DNA of 64,000 nucleotides from Chryseobacterium tagetis (GCF_016735585.2 NZ_JAERSE020000003.1:186001-250000), one strand, 5' to 3'; positions 27,396 to 36,338 are shown, counted from the first letter of the stretch. Notes: generated by a model not told the origin, from the sequence alone. A program made the numbers and translations.

Positions 27396-27464
27396 TATAT
27401 TTGTACTACTTCTGTACCATTTAGGGCTATCAAAATAGTGAAAAGTAGTACAAAGTAGTACAAA
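27396..27464 (+). promoter_or_regulatory. int promoter with three copies of a 12-mer (arm-type or operator sites)
   Basis: A -7-like TATATTTG (27396-27403) is followed by TTTGTACTACTT (27400-27411), the inverted form of AAGTAGTACAAA, which then occurs twice in tandem at 27443-27454 and 27453-27464. The tandem copies end nine bases before the recombinase ATG. Such clusters next to int are typical arm-type binding sites for a recombinase or sites for an excisionase or repressor. Confidence 0.55.
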
Positions 27465-27473
27465 TCCAAAGTT

Positions 27474-28613
27474 ATGAAAATATCACTTAGTCAAAGAAAA
27501 TTGAAAGATGGAAGGATCAGTCTGTCGATTGAGTTTTATCGTGGTTCCGAAATTACTGAAGACGGAAAAAGAAAACATCTGAGAAGCTTTGAGAATCTAG
27601 ATTCTTATTTAATTTCAGATCCAAAAACTGCAAAAGAAAAAAAAGAAAATAAAGAAGCTTTAGAATTTGCAGAAAACGTACTTGCAATTAGAAAAGCTGA
27701 ATATGCGCAAGGGAGATTTGAATTAAAAAATACTGCAAAATCAAAAAGGGTATTTCTAAATTTTTTTGCTGAACTCACAGAAGAAAAGCAAAAGCAAGAC
27801 ACTTCTAATAATTACGGTAACTGGTTTTCTACGCTTCAACATCTCAAAAGGATTGTTCCAAAAAATATGACTTTCGATGAAATTGATGAAAGTTTCGTCA
27901 AGAAAGTTCACCGATATTTCGAGAAAGATGCTCTCACAAAAAGTGAACTGCCACTTTCCCAAAACTCAAAATATTCTTATTTCAATAAATTTAAAGCAGC
28001 ACTTCGAAATGCGTTTGACAATGGATATTTGACAATAAATTATGCATCAAAAATAAAATCGTTTGAACAAGCTGAAAGTCAAAGAGAATATCTGATTTTT
28101 GACGAACTACAACGTTTAGCGAAAGCAGAATGTAAATATCCGGTTTTGAAAAAAGCTTTTCTTTTTTCTTGTTTATCTGGATTACGCTGGTCAGATATCA
28201 ATACTTTGATTTGGAAAGAAGTTCGTGATGAAGGTGATATATCAAAAGTCAATTTCCGACAAGAAAAAACAGATGGTGTAGAATACCTCTATATCTCAAA
28301 ACAAGCCAGAGAATTGTTGGGCGAAAGACAAGATCCACAAGAAAGAGTTTTCAAAGGGTTGAAATATGGAATGACCTACAATACTGAAATTATCCGCTGG
28401 TGCAATCGGGCTGCAATTCCTAAGCATATTACTTTTCACTCAGCCAGACATACGAATGCTGTTCTGTTGTTGGAAAACGGTGCAGACATTTACACGGTTT
28501 CTAAAAGACTTGGACATCGAGAATTAAGAACAACGCAGATTTATGCAAAAATTGTGGATAGCAAAATGAAAGAAGCTGCTGAGATTATTCCGGAATTAAA
28601 TATTGAGTTATGA
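27474..28613 (+). CDS. Tyrosine recombinase (element integrase)
   Basis: This 379-residue site-specific recombinase has an N-terminal arm-DNA-binding strand domain (SLSQRKLKDGRISLSIEFYR), a core-binding helical domain (about 95-195) and the catalytic domain with Arg238 (SGLRWSD), Lys265, His322-x-x-Arg325 (HSARH), His348 (LGHRE) and Tyr357 (IYAKI). All active-site residues are present, so it should be active. It starts the mobile element behind mnmE and reads inward. Confidence 0.92.
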   Translation: MKISLSQRKLKDGRISLSIEFYRGSEITEDGKRKHLRSFENLDSYLISDPKTAKEKKENKEALEFAENVLAIRKAEYAQGRFELKNTAKSKRVFLNFFAELTEEKQKQDTSNNYGNWFSTLQHLKRIVPKNMTFDEIDESFVKKVHRYFEKDALTKSELPLSQNSKYSYFNKFKAALRNAFDNGYLTINYASKIKSFEQAESQREYLIFDELQRLAKAECKYPVLKKAFLFSCLSGLRWSDINTLIWKEVRDEGDISKVNFRQEKTDGVEYLYISKQARELLGERQDPQERVFKGLKYGMTYNTEIIRWCNRAAIPKHITFHSARHTNAVLLLENGADIYTVSKRLGHRELRTTQIYAKIVDSKMKEAAEIIPELNIEL

Positions 28614-28807
28614 AAATTCCGTTTTCTATTTTTGAACCCGATTAAAATAGCTTTATAATCCAGTTTAATCCAGATTAGTCTTTTTTAATCTTTTGACATT
28701 CCAAATTAATCCAAAGTATTCTTATTTAGCCCACAGACAGTTGGTAGTGTTGTATTTATGGTTTTTGATGCTGACTTTTGTTTTGTTAAATTAAATAAAA
28801 GAAACAG

Positions 28808-29092
28808 ATGGAAAATAACGAAATCATCATTTATAAGCTCAATCGAATTGAAAAGCATATTTTCGGACTAAAAGCAATTCTTAATGTAGAAGAACTTTCG
28901 GATTACACAGGGTTCAAGAAATCCTACATTTACAAATTGGTTCATACCAACTCTATCCCATTTTCAAAACCTTCTGGAAAAATTCTATTTTTTGAACGGA
29001 AAAAAATTGACGAATGGTTGCTGAAAAACAGCCATAAATCAAATGATGAAATCCAACAGGAAGCAATAGAATTTTCTTTACGTAAAAAATAA
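28808..29092 (+). CDS. Excisionase-like helix-turn-helix protein
   Basis: This 94-residue protein carries a MerR/excisionase-type winged helix: LNVEELSDYTGFKKSYIYKLVHTNSIPFSKPSGKILFFERKKIDEWL (about 24-71). Such proteins of Bacteroidota elements bend DNA for excision or control element genes. The upstream gap (28614-28807) has several AATCCA-type repeats (around 28657-28710) that may be its sites. It lies between the recombinase and the VapE-like helicase. A similar gene is at 59967. Confidence 0.8.
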   Translation: MENNEIIIYKLNRIEKHIFGLKAILNVEELSDYTGFKKSYIYKLVHTNSIPFSKPSGKILFFERKKIDEWLLKNSHKSNDEIQQEAIEFSLRKK

Positions 29093-29195
29093 AACCTAAC
29101 TACTACCATAGTTAGGTTTAAATGTTTGTTTTACTGGAAGTAAAGAGCAAATATAAGAAATTATTTGTGACTCCTTCCAAAATCAAAAATGCTTT

Positions 29196-30356
29196 ATGGA
29201 AGAAAATAAAATTCTGTATCAAATCGAAACAGAAACGAAAACAATATTTGACAGAGCGATTAATTATTTGAATTCAAAATATTCAATTAGATTCAATACA
29301 ATCTCGCTTGAGTTCGAAATTAAACTTGTATCGGATAAAAAATGGTCAACACTCAATTTGAATTCTTTATTTATAGAACTCGTTAGATCCGGAATTGATA
29401 TTCCAATTAATAAGTTGGAAATTCTGGTCAGAAGTCATTTGATCCAGCAGTACAATCCGATTCGGGAATATTTTGAAAATTTGGAAGATTGGGACAAGAA
29501 GAATCATATCGGTAAGCTTTGCAGTTTTGTTAAGACGACGGATGATAAATCTTTCCAAAAATATTTTGAAAAATGGCTGACCAGGACTGTAATATGTGCG
29601 TTGAGACCAGGCTACATCAACAAACAGTGTTTTGTTCTGTTCAATATTAAGCAAAATAGTGGAAAGACGAGTTTTCTACGATTTCTCACCCCTGCAAATC
29701 TTGAACAATATTATACAGAAGACATTGGTGTTGATAAAGACGGCTTAATTGCTTTATGCAAAAACCTTCTGGTCAATATTGATGAGCTTTCGGTAATGTC
29801 AAAAACGGATGTTAATATTCTTAAGTCCTTCATTTCAAAAAATACTGTCAATGCACGATTACCTTACGACCGCAAATCGTCATTGATGCACCGGACAGCT
29901 TCATTTTGTGGCTCTACCAACCGGTCGGATTTTTTAACCGATGAAACCGGAAGTGTGCGGTGGCAGATTTTTGAAGTTTTGGAGATTGATTTCAATTATT
30001 CTAAGGAAATCAATATTGAAAAAGTTTGGTCACAAGCATACTATAATGCTTTTGAAAGAAAAAATTACAATCCGGAACTCACGGCTGAAGATATCCAGGA
30101 AAATGAAAGGCGGAATGAAAAATTCAAACAAATATCCCTGGAACAGGAAATTATCCTTAGTCATTTCGAAAAATCCAAACTGCAAAGTGAATTTCTGACG
30201 CCTTCGGACATTATGCTTGCTATGAATAATGCGCTCGGTGTACGTTTAAATATCATAAAAATTGGTAAAGCCTTGACTGCACTGAACTACGAAAGAATAA
30301 AACATCCTAAAAGACAAGTCTATGGATATTTGATCCGAAGGAAAATTGACGAATGA
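29196..30356 (+). CDS. VapE-like replication helicase of mobile element
   Basis: This 386-residue protein resembles virulence-associated E/primase-helicase ATPases. It has a P-loop-like KQNSGKT (152-158, first Gly replaced), a Walker B NIDEL (194-198) and the CGSTNRSDFLTDETGSVRW motif (238-256) with a likely arginine finger Arg255. A helical N-terminal region and a C-terminal winged-helix-like part flank the ATPase core. I infer DNA unwinding at the element's own origin. Iteron-like repeats follow directly, then a Toprim primase-like gene. Confidence 0.82.
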   Translation: MEENKILYQIETETKTIFDRAINYLNSKYSIRFNTISLEFEIKLVSDKKWSTLNLNSLFIELVRSGIDIPINKLEILVRSHLIQQYNPIREYFENLEDWDKKNHIGKLCSFVKTTDDKSFQKYFEKWLTRTVICALRPGYINKQCFVLFNIKQNSGKTSFLRFLTPANLEQYYTEDIGVDKDGLIALCKNLLVNIDELSVMSKTDVNILKSFISKNTVNARLPYDRKSSLMHRTASFCGSTNRSDFLTDETGSVRWQIFEVLEIDFNYSKEINIEKVWSQAYYNAFERKNYNPELTAEDIQENERRNEKFKQISLEQEIILSHFEKSKLQSEFLTPSDIMLAMNNALGVRLNIIKIGKALTALNYERIKHPKRQVYGYLIRRKIDE

Positions 30357-30372
30357 TATAATCTGAAATTAC

Positions 30373-30548
30373 TTACCACTTACCTGAAAATTGCGGAAAC
30401 CACCATTAACACAAAGTTTATGATAAGGTAACTTAATAAAAGTAAACTTACCTAATTACCTAAAATAAATGAAGGTAAACAGGTAATGAAAGGTAGGACG
30501 TAAAATCTGTAAAATCCTCGATGAATAAAGACTTAGGTAATAAGGTAA
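30373..30548. repeat. Iteron-like cluster of GGTAA/TTACC pentamers
   Basis: Nine exact copies of GGTAA, or its reverse complement TTACC, lie at 30373, 30380, 30427, 30448, 30456, 30474, 30482, 30536 and 30544 (first bases), plus a GGTAG at 30492. Several extend to AGGTAA or TTACCT. The cluster fills the gap between the helicase gene and the Toprim gene. It is a candidate replication origin or regulator-binding region of the element. Confidence 0.5.
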
Positions 30549-30586
30549 GTGAATTACAAAACTTTATAAACAAAACACCAAATTCT

Positions 30587-31468
30587 ATGAACTGCAAACA
30601 ATTAAACAGTATACCGTTGGAAGAAGTCCTCCTTTCTCTCGGACACCTTCCCACGAAACAAAATGAAAAAGAAGCCTGGTATCTTAACCCCTTTGCCAGC
30701 GAATCCCAGGCCTCTTTTAAAATCAATAAAAGCCTAAACTATTGGTACCTCTTTTCAGAAGGAATTGGTGGGAATAATACAGACTTTATGAAGAAATACC
30801 TGAAAACTTCCATCAATAGGGTTTTGAATTGGGCAGACCAGCAAAATTTTTCTTCTTTTCAAAAGCAAAACATTCCTAGTCTGAAGTGTGATGGTCAAAG
30901 CAGAAATTATGAGATAACGAACGTGAAAGAGGTTAGCCATTCTGCACTTTTGGAATATTTAAAGAGCAGAAAAGTTGAAGAACAAACCGAGTTTCTACAG
31001 GAGATTCATTATCGGATAAATGATAAAAATTATTTTGGGATAGGTTTTAAGAATGATTCTGGTGGTTATGAAATCCGCAATAAATACTCTAAGATATGTT
31101 TAGGAAAAAAAGATATTTCTACTATAAAAAATGGTTCAAAGTCACTCCGCATTTTTGAAGGTTTTTTTGATTTTCTTTCATTTAAAACTCTTGAAAATGA
31201 ATTGGAAAAAAAAACTTCCGATTATCTCATCTTGAATTCTGTTTCGATGATTCATAATATTAAAAATTCACTTGGAAAATATGAAAAAGTGGAGCTTTAT
31301 TTTGATAATGATGAAGCGGGAAATCGTGCTGTAGAAATCATTCGCAATGAAATAAAAAATATAGAAGATTGCCGGGTTCTCTATTCAGATTTTAAGGACT
31401 TGAATGAATATCTTAGTAAGAAAACCGAAGAAGTTCAAAAACAATATAAATCTACATTTAAGAGATGA
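30587..31468 (+). CDS. Toprim-domain primase-like protein of mobile element
   Basis: The start at 30587 gives 293 residues. The N-terminus (CKQLNSIPLEEVLLSLGHLP, then YLNPFASESQASFKIN and WYLFSEGIGGNNTDF) is typical of CHC2-like or Toprim proteins of Bacteroidota elements. Toprim residues are Glu in LRIFEGFFDFLSF and Asp-x-Asp in YFDNDEAGNRA. An upstream in-frame ATG (30521) would add 22 residues encoded by the GGTAA-repeat DNA, so I prefer the internal start. It overlaps the next gene by four bases. Confidence 0.78.
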   Translation: MNCKQLNSIPLEEVLLSLGHLPTKQNEKEAWYLNPFASESQASFKINKSLNYWYLFSEGIGGNNTDFMKKYLKTSINRVLNWADQQNFSSFQKQNIPSLKCDGQSRNYEITNVKEVSHSALLEYLKSRKVEEQTEFLQEIHYRINDKNYFGIGFKNDSGGYEIRNKYSKICLGKKDISTIKNGSKSLRIFEGFFDFLSFKTLENELEKKTSDYLILNSVSMIHNIKNSLGKYEKVELYFDNDEAGNRAVEIIRNEIKNIEDCRVLYSDFKDLNEYLSKKTEEVQKQYKSTFKR

Positions 31469-32103
31469 GAAATTCAAAAACTTTTGATGTAAACTTATTT
31501 GAGAAAATGTTTGATTTAAATTCAAAAAATAAAATCGGCGCAAATACTATAGCTGTTTTTACTTTTATCCTCTACAAATGTGAAGATATAAGAAAAGAAA
31601 TTGTTTTATCAGATTATCAAATGGCAAGAGAACTTGGGCTTTCCAGGCAAACGGTCATCACTGCAAAAAATAAGCTCAAACTTTTAGGACTTTTAGATTA
31701 CAATAGAAATCGGGGCTTTCCGAATCGTTTCATCTTAAAAGGAAATCAAGTGCCAAAACTAACACAAAAGACGGATGAAGCAATAGAAGAACCAATTGAT
31801 GAACTAGAACCAATTCTAGAGCCGGAAATTATTACCAATAATTCGTTTTCCAACTATCCGAGCCTAAAACAGTTTATGGATTTTGCAAAAACTTTAAAAG
31901 ACTATTCAGAAAAACTGGATGGTTTATTGATTCAAAAATTTCAGAAATGGGAGGAAGCCGATTGGAAAAATTCGTTTGGAAGACCAATTCTGAATTGGCA
32001 GTCTACTCTCGAAAAAAATATAAATACACTTCATGTTTCACATTATAATGAAAGTTCTTCGCTAACTAATCTTCCAATCATCAAGAGACCTAAGCTAGAC
32101 TAA
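31465..32103 (+). CDS. Winged-helix replication/regulatory protein of mobile element
   Basis: This 212-residue protein has a helix-turn-helix (DYQMARELGLSRQTVITAKNKLKLLGLLDY, about 52-81) like that of MarR- or DnaD-type replication proteins. An acidic linker (about 107-125) and a C-terminal segment with WKNSFGRPILNWQSTL resemble DnaD/DnaB_2-like tails. It is translationally coupled to the Toprim gene (overlapping ATGA). I infer an element replication accessory role. Confidence 0.65.
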   Translation: MRNSKTFDVNLFEKMFDLNSKNKIGANTIAVFTFILYKCEDIRKEIVLSDYQMARELGLSRQTVITAKNKLKLLGLLDYNRNRGFPNRFILKGNQVPKLTQKTDEAIEEPIDELEPILEPEIITNNSFSNYPSLKQFMDFAKTLKDYSEKLDGLLIQKFQKWEEADWKNSFGRPILNWQSTLEKNINTLHVSHYNESSSLTNLPIIKRPKLD

Positions 32104-32206
32104 AATAAACTATTCTGACCGGTCTAAATTAAGGTAGACTAAATAAAATTTCTTAATTATGAAAACTATATAGCAAGATGTGTCTTTGTATATACAAAAT
32201 TTACAT

Positions 32207-32217
32207 TTTGTACTACT
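32207..32217. repeat. Distal copy of the int 12-mer
   Basis: TTTGTACTACT matches 11 of the 12 bases of TTTGTACTACTT found at the int promoter. It lies about 100 bp past the last element gene, where the opposite end of the element is expected. Confidence 0.45.
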
Positions 32218-32557
32218 AAAGACTCTCTTGCCTTTTCTGCAAAAAGGGTAAAAAAACATCGGAACTCGTTTTTTATTTTAGAAATCCTTTTTTTAATAAA
32301 TTTTCATAAGAATACATCAAAGATTAAAAAACAGGTAAAACGGTTGTAAATAAAGGCTTTACAGCTGTTTTATTATTTTTAGATAGTACGGGAAAAAGCA
32401 GAAAAAAACGAGGTTTGGCAAAAGTAAGGTTGCTAAAAAGGTACTTTTGAATATTGAAAATAATTGCTCCAATATACTGTATTTCAGTTTTTTGTGTAGT
32501 TTTTTATATTATTCTGTAGCTCACATAAGTTTAATTATATCATTAAGAATTGTGAGT

Positions 32558-32614
32558 ATGGAAGCTACAAAAAAATCGACGTTTAAGGTATTGTTCTCCC
32601 TGAAAAAGGTATGA
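32558..32614 (+). pseudogene. Truncated 5' end of a second tyrosine recombinase
   Basis: ATG at 32558 opens 18 codons reading MEATKKSTFKVLFSLKKV, then TGA. The STFKVLF-LKK core is the hallmark start (arm-type DNA-binding domain) of conjugative-transposon integrases in Bacteroidota, which normally run for about 400 residues. Everything after residue 18 is missing. It does not match the N-terminus of the intact recombinase at 27474, so it comes from a different element. It sits about 100 bp before the redox island. Confidence 0.6.
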
Positions 32615-32639
32615 GGTAAATGAGCATCTATCCCTAGTG

Positions 32640-32703
32640 TTTGATTTTTGCATCAAAGCATTTGATTTTCGCAACACTATCGATATCCATGTCCGTAATT
32701 TTG
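32640..32703 (+). promoter_or_regulatory. AraC-type tandem operator plus promoter, copy 1
   Basis: TTTGATTTTTGCA (32640-32652) and TTTGATTTTCGCA (32661-32673) are direct repeats with a period of 21 bp, two helical turns. After 22 bases comes TAATTTTG (32696-32703), a -7 element without a usable -33 box. This fits activation by an AraC-family protein. The same layout recurs at 36274 and 43820. Confidence 0.7.
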
Positions 32704-32719
32704 TAAAAAACAAATTGTT

Positions 32720-33421
32720 ATGGAAATAAAGAATGTTAAAGCTATTATTACGGGTGGAACAAGTGGTATTGGATATGAAGCTGCAAAGGTTTTAAAAGAA
32801 TTTGGAGCTGAAGTAGTGATTTGTGGGACTAATGAATTTAGAGTAAATCAGACAACTAAAGAACTTGGAGTTTATGGAATTAAAGCTGATGTTACAATTG
32901 AAGAAGAAGTACTAGCATTGTTTGATTATGCAAAAGAGAGAATGGGAACGGTAAACGTATTGATCAACAATGCGGGAATCGGAAAATTCATTTCATTGGT
33001 AGAGACCACAGCCGAAGATTTTCAAAAGGTCTGGGAAGTCAATGTCCGCGGTTTTTTTCTGGCGGGAAGAGAAGCCGCGAAACATTTTGTGGAAAATCAG
33101 TATGGAAATATAATCAATATTGGTTCTACAGCTTCGCTCCGCGGATATGCCAATGGATCTTCTTATGTAGCAAGCAAATTTGCAGTGTCTGGTCTAACAG
33201 AATGTTGGCGTGCTGAGTTAAGACCATACAATGTAAGAGTCATGCAAATCAATCCTAGTGAAGTGATTACGGATTTTCTTGTCAAAGAGGGAATAGAAAT
33301 AAAAAATGAAGCCAATAAGCTCAAACCAAAAGAGATTGCGCATTTAATTGTGAATATGTTAAGCATGAGTGACACAGGATTTATTCCTGATGCATCTGTA
33401 TGGGCCACTAACCCCTGGTAA
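32720..33421 (+). CDS. SDR family oxidoreductase
   Basis: This 233-residue classical short-chain dehydrogenase has the cofactor motif TGGTSGIG, the NNAG motif (VLINNAGIG), catalytic Ser in INIGSTAS and Tyr-x-x-x-Lys (YVASK). The substrate is unknown. It is the first gene of the redox island, followed after 17 bases by an AraC regulator in the same transcript. Its promoter carries the tandem 21-bp operator, so control by that AraC protein is likely. Confidence 0.85.
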   Translation: MEIKNVKAIITGGTSGIGYEAAKVLKEFGAEVVICGTNEFRVNQTTKELGVYGIKADVTIEEEVLALFDYAKERMGTVNVLINNAGIGKFISLVETTAEDFQKVWEVNVRGFFLAGREAAKHFVENQYGNIINIGSTASLRGYANGSSYVASKFAVSGLTECWRAELRPYNVRVMQINPSEVITDFLVKEGIEIKNEANKLKPKEIAHLIVNMLSMSDTGFIPDASVWATNPW

Positions 33422-33438
33422 CTTAAAAGATAAGATTT

Positions 33439-34344
33439 ATGGAAAGAGTAACACAAGCACAGCAGTTTTTTGATGATAAATTAATCTGGATGCCGGACCA
33501 CTTGCAAAGGGAGATCGGTCAGTTTAATGTTTTCCCTATATACAGCACGCCAACTAATAAGATCAATTGTCAGCCTTACAACAGAAAAGGATTTTATAAG
33601 ATTAGCTTATTGAAGGGCCAGACAAAATTTTCTTATGCAGATAAAGGCTTAGAATTTAAGGATAGTGCGCTTCTATTTTCAAATCCCAACATCCCGTATT
33701 CCTGGGAACTGCTGGATGAGGAGCAAACGGGATATTTCTGTGTATTTACGGAAGGTTTTTTCAATCATTTCGGCAATATCAACGATTATCCTGTTTTTAA
33801 GCCCGGAAACATTCCTTTGTTTGAACTGAATGAAGAACAAGAAGAGCAGATCGGTATTATTTTCAAAAAGATGATCGCAGAGATTGAATCAGACTATTTT
33901 TATAAATATGATGCCATACGTGCATTGGTTTTTGAGCTTATTCATCTTGCGCTAAAATTAACCCCTATCAAAAGTAATCCTGTTGACGATTCAAATGCGT
34001 CTTTGCGAATAACTTCATTATTCACAGAGTTATTGGAACGTCAGTTTCCAATAGAATCACCAAGACAACAGATTAAGTTAAGGCATCCCATTGAGTTTGC
34101 CGAGAATCTTTCTGTACACGTCAACCATTTAAATCGATCATTGAAAAAAGTAACAGGAAAGACTACATCGCAATTTATTTCTGAAAGAATAATGCAGGAA
34201 GCCAGAAGTTTACTTCAACATACCGACTGGAATATTTCTGAAATTTCCTGGTGCCTGGGATTTGAAGAACTACCTCACTTTATTAACTTTTTCAAAAAGG
34301 CGGAGACTTCCACACCCAAACATTACCGTAATAGCCATTTGTAG
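33439..34344 (+). CDS. AraC family transcriptional regulator
   Basis: This 301-residue protein has an N-terminal cupin-like sensor domain (about 35-165) and a C-terminal double helix-turn-helix (about 205-300: FAENLSVHVNHLNRSLKKVTGKTTSQFI, then ISEISWCLGFEELPHFINFFKK). It is co-transcribed with the SDR gene before it. It is the best candidate for binding the 21-bp tandem repeats upstream of that SDR, of the ene-reductase operon and of the SDR pseudogene at 43906. The inducer is unknown. Confidence 0.85.
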   Translation: MERVTQAQQFFDDKLIWMPDHLQREIGQFNVFPIYSTPTNKINCQPYNRKGFYKISLLKGQTKFSYADKGLEFKDSALLFSNPNIPYSWELLDEEQTGYFCVFTEGFFNHFGNINDYPVFKPGNIPLFELNEEQEEQIGIIFKKMIAEIESDYFYKYDAIRALVFELIHLALKLTPIKSNPVDDSNASLRITSLFTELLERQFPIESPRQQIKLRHPIEFAENLSVHVNHLNRSLKKVTGKTTSQFISERIMQEARSLLQHTDWNISEISWCLGFEELPHFINFFKKAETSTPKHYRNSHL

Positions 34345-34463
34345 ATATCAAGGCACAAAAACAACGCTTTGCTTTTTAGTAGCAAGAAAAGTGATTGTAT
34401 GTAGAGACATACAGTTGATATACATTTTAAAATTTTAATACTATGTTAGAAAAATCAATAACG

Positions 34464-35474
34464 ATGAAAGCGTGGCAATTACATGCTTTCGGTTTAGAGA
34501 ACCTGACACTTGATGAGGTAGCAGTTCCAACGCCGGGACCTAATGATATCTTAATTAAAGTAGGCGCGGTTTCTCTTAATTTTAGAGATAAGGCAATTGT
34601 GGATGGCATTTATGAACCTGAAATGATTCCTAAACCACTGATCCCTGTATCAGATGCTGCAGGAACGGTAGTGAAAATTGGGGGAAATGTAAGCCGTTTT
34701 AAGGTTGGAGATAGGGTTACCTCTCACTTATACTCAAAATGGATTGACGGACAACCCGCACCAAATGAACCTGATTTCTGCTTTGGTGCCCCCTTGCCGG
34801 GTGGATTGGCTCAGTATATGCTTATCCACGAAGAGTCTGCGGTCAAAGCCCCATCATACCTGACAGATGAGGAAGCCTCTACACTTCCTATTGCGGCATT
34901 AACAGCATGGTTTTCACTCGTTACATACGGTAATCTTAAGGCCGGAGAAACGGTGTTGATACAAGGTACTGGAGGGGTATCCATTTTCGGGATACAAATA
35001 GCCAATGCTTTGGGCGCAAAAGTAATCGTGACTACCAGCAGTGATCAAAAAGGAATTAAGGCACGTGAACTTGGAGCACAGGAAATTATCAATTATGTAA
35101 AAACAACGGATTGGGCGGCCGAAGTTACCAAACTGACGAATGGAAAGGGTACTGACCATTTACTCGAAGTTGTAGGCGGTGAAGGTCTCAATCATTCTGT
35201 CCTGGCCACAAGAGTTGGCGGTCAAATCTCGCTTATCGGTTTCCTGACAGGACAAAAGACCAACCTTGATCTGATGCCGGTGATATTCAGACAAACCAAT
35301 ATTCAGGGTATTGCCGTTGGGCACAGAGCAGCGTTTGAAGAAATGAATAAAGCCTTTGAACAGCATCACATTAAGCCCGTAATAGACACTATATATAACT
35401 TTGAGGATGCAGTTAAAGCTTATGAACACCTTGGCCGTGGTGCGTTCGGCAAAATAGTAATTAAGGTTTCATAG
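34464..35474 (+). CDS. MDR/zinc-type alcohol dehydrogenase family oxidoreductase
   Basis: This protein has 336 residues from the preferred start MKAWQLHAF (an ATG at 34443 would add seven). It has the GroES-like N-terminal domain and a Rossmann domain with the glycine-rich GTGGVSIFGIQIANALGA stretch, as in NAD(P)-dependent alcohol or quinone oxidoreductases. The usual structural zinc cysteine cluster is absent, and the catalytic zinc Cys position reads Asn/Phe (SLNFRDK), so it is probably a zinc-free quinone- or enone-reductase type. It lies between an AraC gene and a flavin-reductase-like gene. Confidence 0.8.
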   Translation: MKAWQLHAFGLENLTLDEVAVPTPGPNDILIKVGAVSLNFRDKAIVDGIYEPEMIPKPLIPVSDAAGTVVKIGGNVSRFKVGDRVTSHLYSKWIDGQPAPNEPDFCFGAPLPGGLAQYMLIHEESAVKAPSYLTDEEASTLPIAALTAWFSLVTYGNLKAGETVLIQGTGGVSIFGIQIANALGAKVIVTTSSDQKGIKARELGAQEIINYVKTTDWAAEVTKLTNGKGTDHLLEVVGGEGLNHSVLATRVGGQISLIGFLTGQKTNLDLMPVIFRQTNIQGIAVGHRAAFEEMNKAFEQHHIKPVIDTIYNFEDAVKAYEHLGRGAFGKIVIKVS

Positions 35475-35532
35475 ATTCATCAAAGTAAGATTTTCGGTTA
35501 CACAATAGGTATCAATGTTCAATAAATCAGTT

Positions 35533-36084
35533 ATGGAAACTTACCCCGTTGATAAGATCTACCGCCAGATAGAGCCGGGATCTGTTTTACTCGTATGTAC
35601 GGAAAACAAGGGTGTACCCAATGTTATGACTATGGGATTTCAAATGATGATACAGCACGACCCTCCTTTGATTGGAGCAATTGTTGGTCCATGGGATTAC
35701 AGTTATAAGGCGCTCGTGAAAAACCAGGAATGTGTGTTATCTATTCCCGGTATTGATATCATTGAAAAAGTTGTGGATATAGGTAATTGTTCTGGTGACA
35801 GAGATAACAAGTTTGAGAAATTTAACCTAACCATTACACCGGCAAGCATTGTTCAGGCTCCTATGATCGAAGATTGCCTGTTTAATATTGAATGCAAGGT
35901 GGTCAATACCGAACTCGTTGACCGATATAATCTTTTTGTACTGAAAGCGGTAGCTGCCTGGAAAAACCCTGAGAAAGATAAAATAAAACCTTTTCATCAT
36001 CACGGCAATGGGATATTTTCAACAGAAGGTGAGTCTATCAATCTTCAGGACAGAATGACAAAATGGAAAATATTTCAGGACTGA
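35533..36084 (+). CDS. Flavin reductase-like FMN-binding split-barrel protein
   Basis: This protein has 183 residues from METYPV (an upstream ATG at 35515 would add six). It resembles the flavin-reductase-like family: PGSVLLVCTENKGVPNVMTMGF near the start, a PPLIGAIVGPWDYS flavin-binding stretch and HHHGNGIFSTEGE near the end. It is probably an FMN-binding NAD(P)H:flavin oxidoreductase or a sensor-like split barrel. It is followed by a strong terminator, so it closes the first island transcript. Confidence 0.78.
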   Translation: METYPVDKIYRQIEPGSVLLVCTENKGVPNVMTMGFQMMIQHDPPLIGAIVGPWDYSYKALVKNQECVLSIPGIDIIEKVVDIGNCSGDRDNKFEKFNLTITPASIVQAPMIEDCLFNIECKVVNTELVDRYNLFVLKAVAAWKNPEKDKIKPFHHHGNGIFSTEGESINLQDRMTKWKIFQD

Positions 36085-36176
36085 AGAGTTTCCGGTTTCT
36101 TACTAAAGATGTTACAATAACGCGATTTAGTTTTTCAAGCTTTAGCAAATAACTATCAGATACTAGTTGATAAAGA

Positions 36177-36212
36177 GACTGTTCTCAACCATGAGACAGT
36201 CTTTTCTTTTTT
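36177..36212 (+). terminator. Rho-independent terminator
   Basis: Stem GACTGTTCTCA / TGAGACAGTC (one bulged T) followed by TTTTCTTTTTTG. It ends the AraC, MDR and flavin reductase unit. Confidence 0.8.
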
Positions 36213-36273
36213 GTAGGCTATCAAAATTATTTTTAGGTATAGTAGTACAGGCGATTTAGTATTTGATAGGCTG

Positions 36274-36338
36274 TTTGAAATTTGCATTTTTTGGTTTCAT
36301 CTGCGCATCCGCCACCCCTGTAGCGGTATTTACCTTTG
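36274..36338 (+). promoter_or_regulatory. AraC-type tandem operator plus promoter, copy 2
   Basis: TTTGAAATTTGCA (36274-36286) and TTTCATCTGCGCA (36295-36307), period 21 bp, then 23 bases to TACCTTTG (36331-36338). It drives the ene-reductase operon. Repeats and spacing match copy 1 at 32640. Confidence 0.65.

Larger units (their letters stand above)
32104..32719. other. Junction region between mobile element and redox island
   Basis: This 616-bp non-coding stretch holds TTTGTACTACT (32207-32217, 11 of 12 bases of the inverted int 12-mer), the beheaded start of another integrase (32558-32614), and a tandem-repeat operator before the first SDR gene (32640-32703). The remainder is AT-rich with no feature I can name. 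Confidence 0.55.

Noticed and set aside
36240..36250. Another copy of the int 12-mer (TAGTAGTACAG)
   Set aside because: Only nine central bases match and such a 9-mer is expected by chance in AT-rich DNA of this length; it is also not at an element border.
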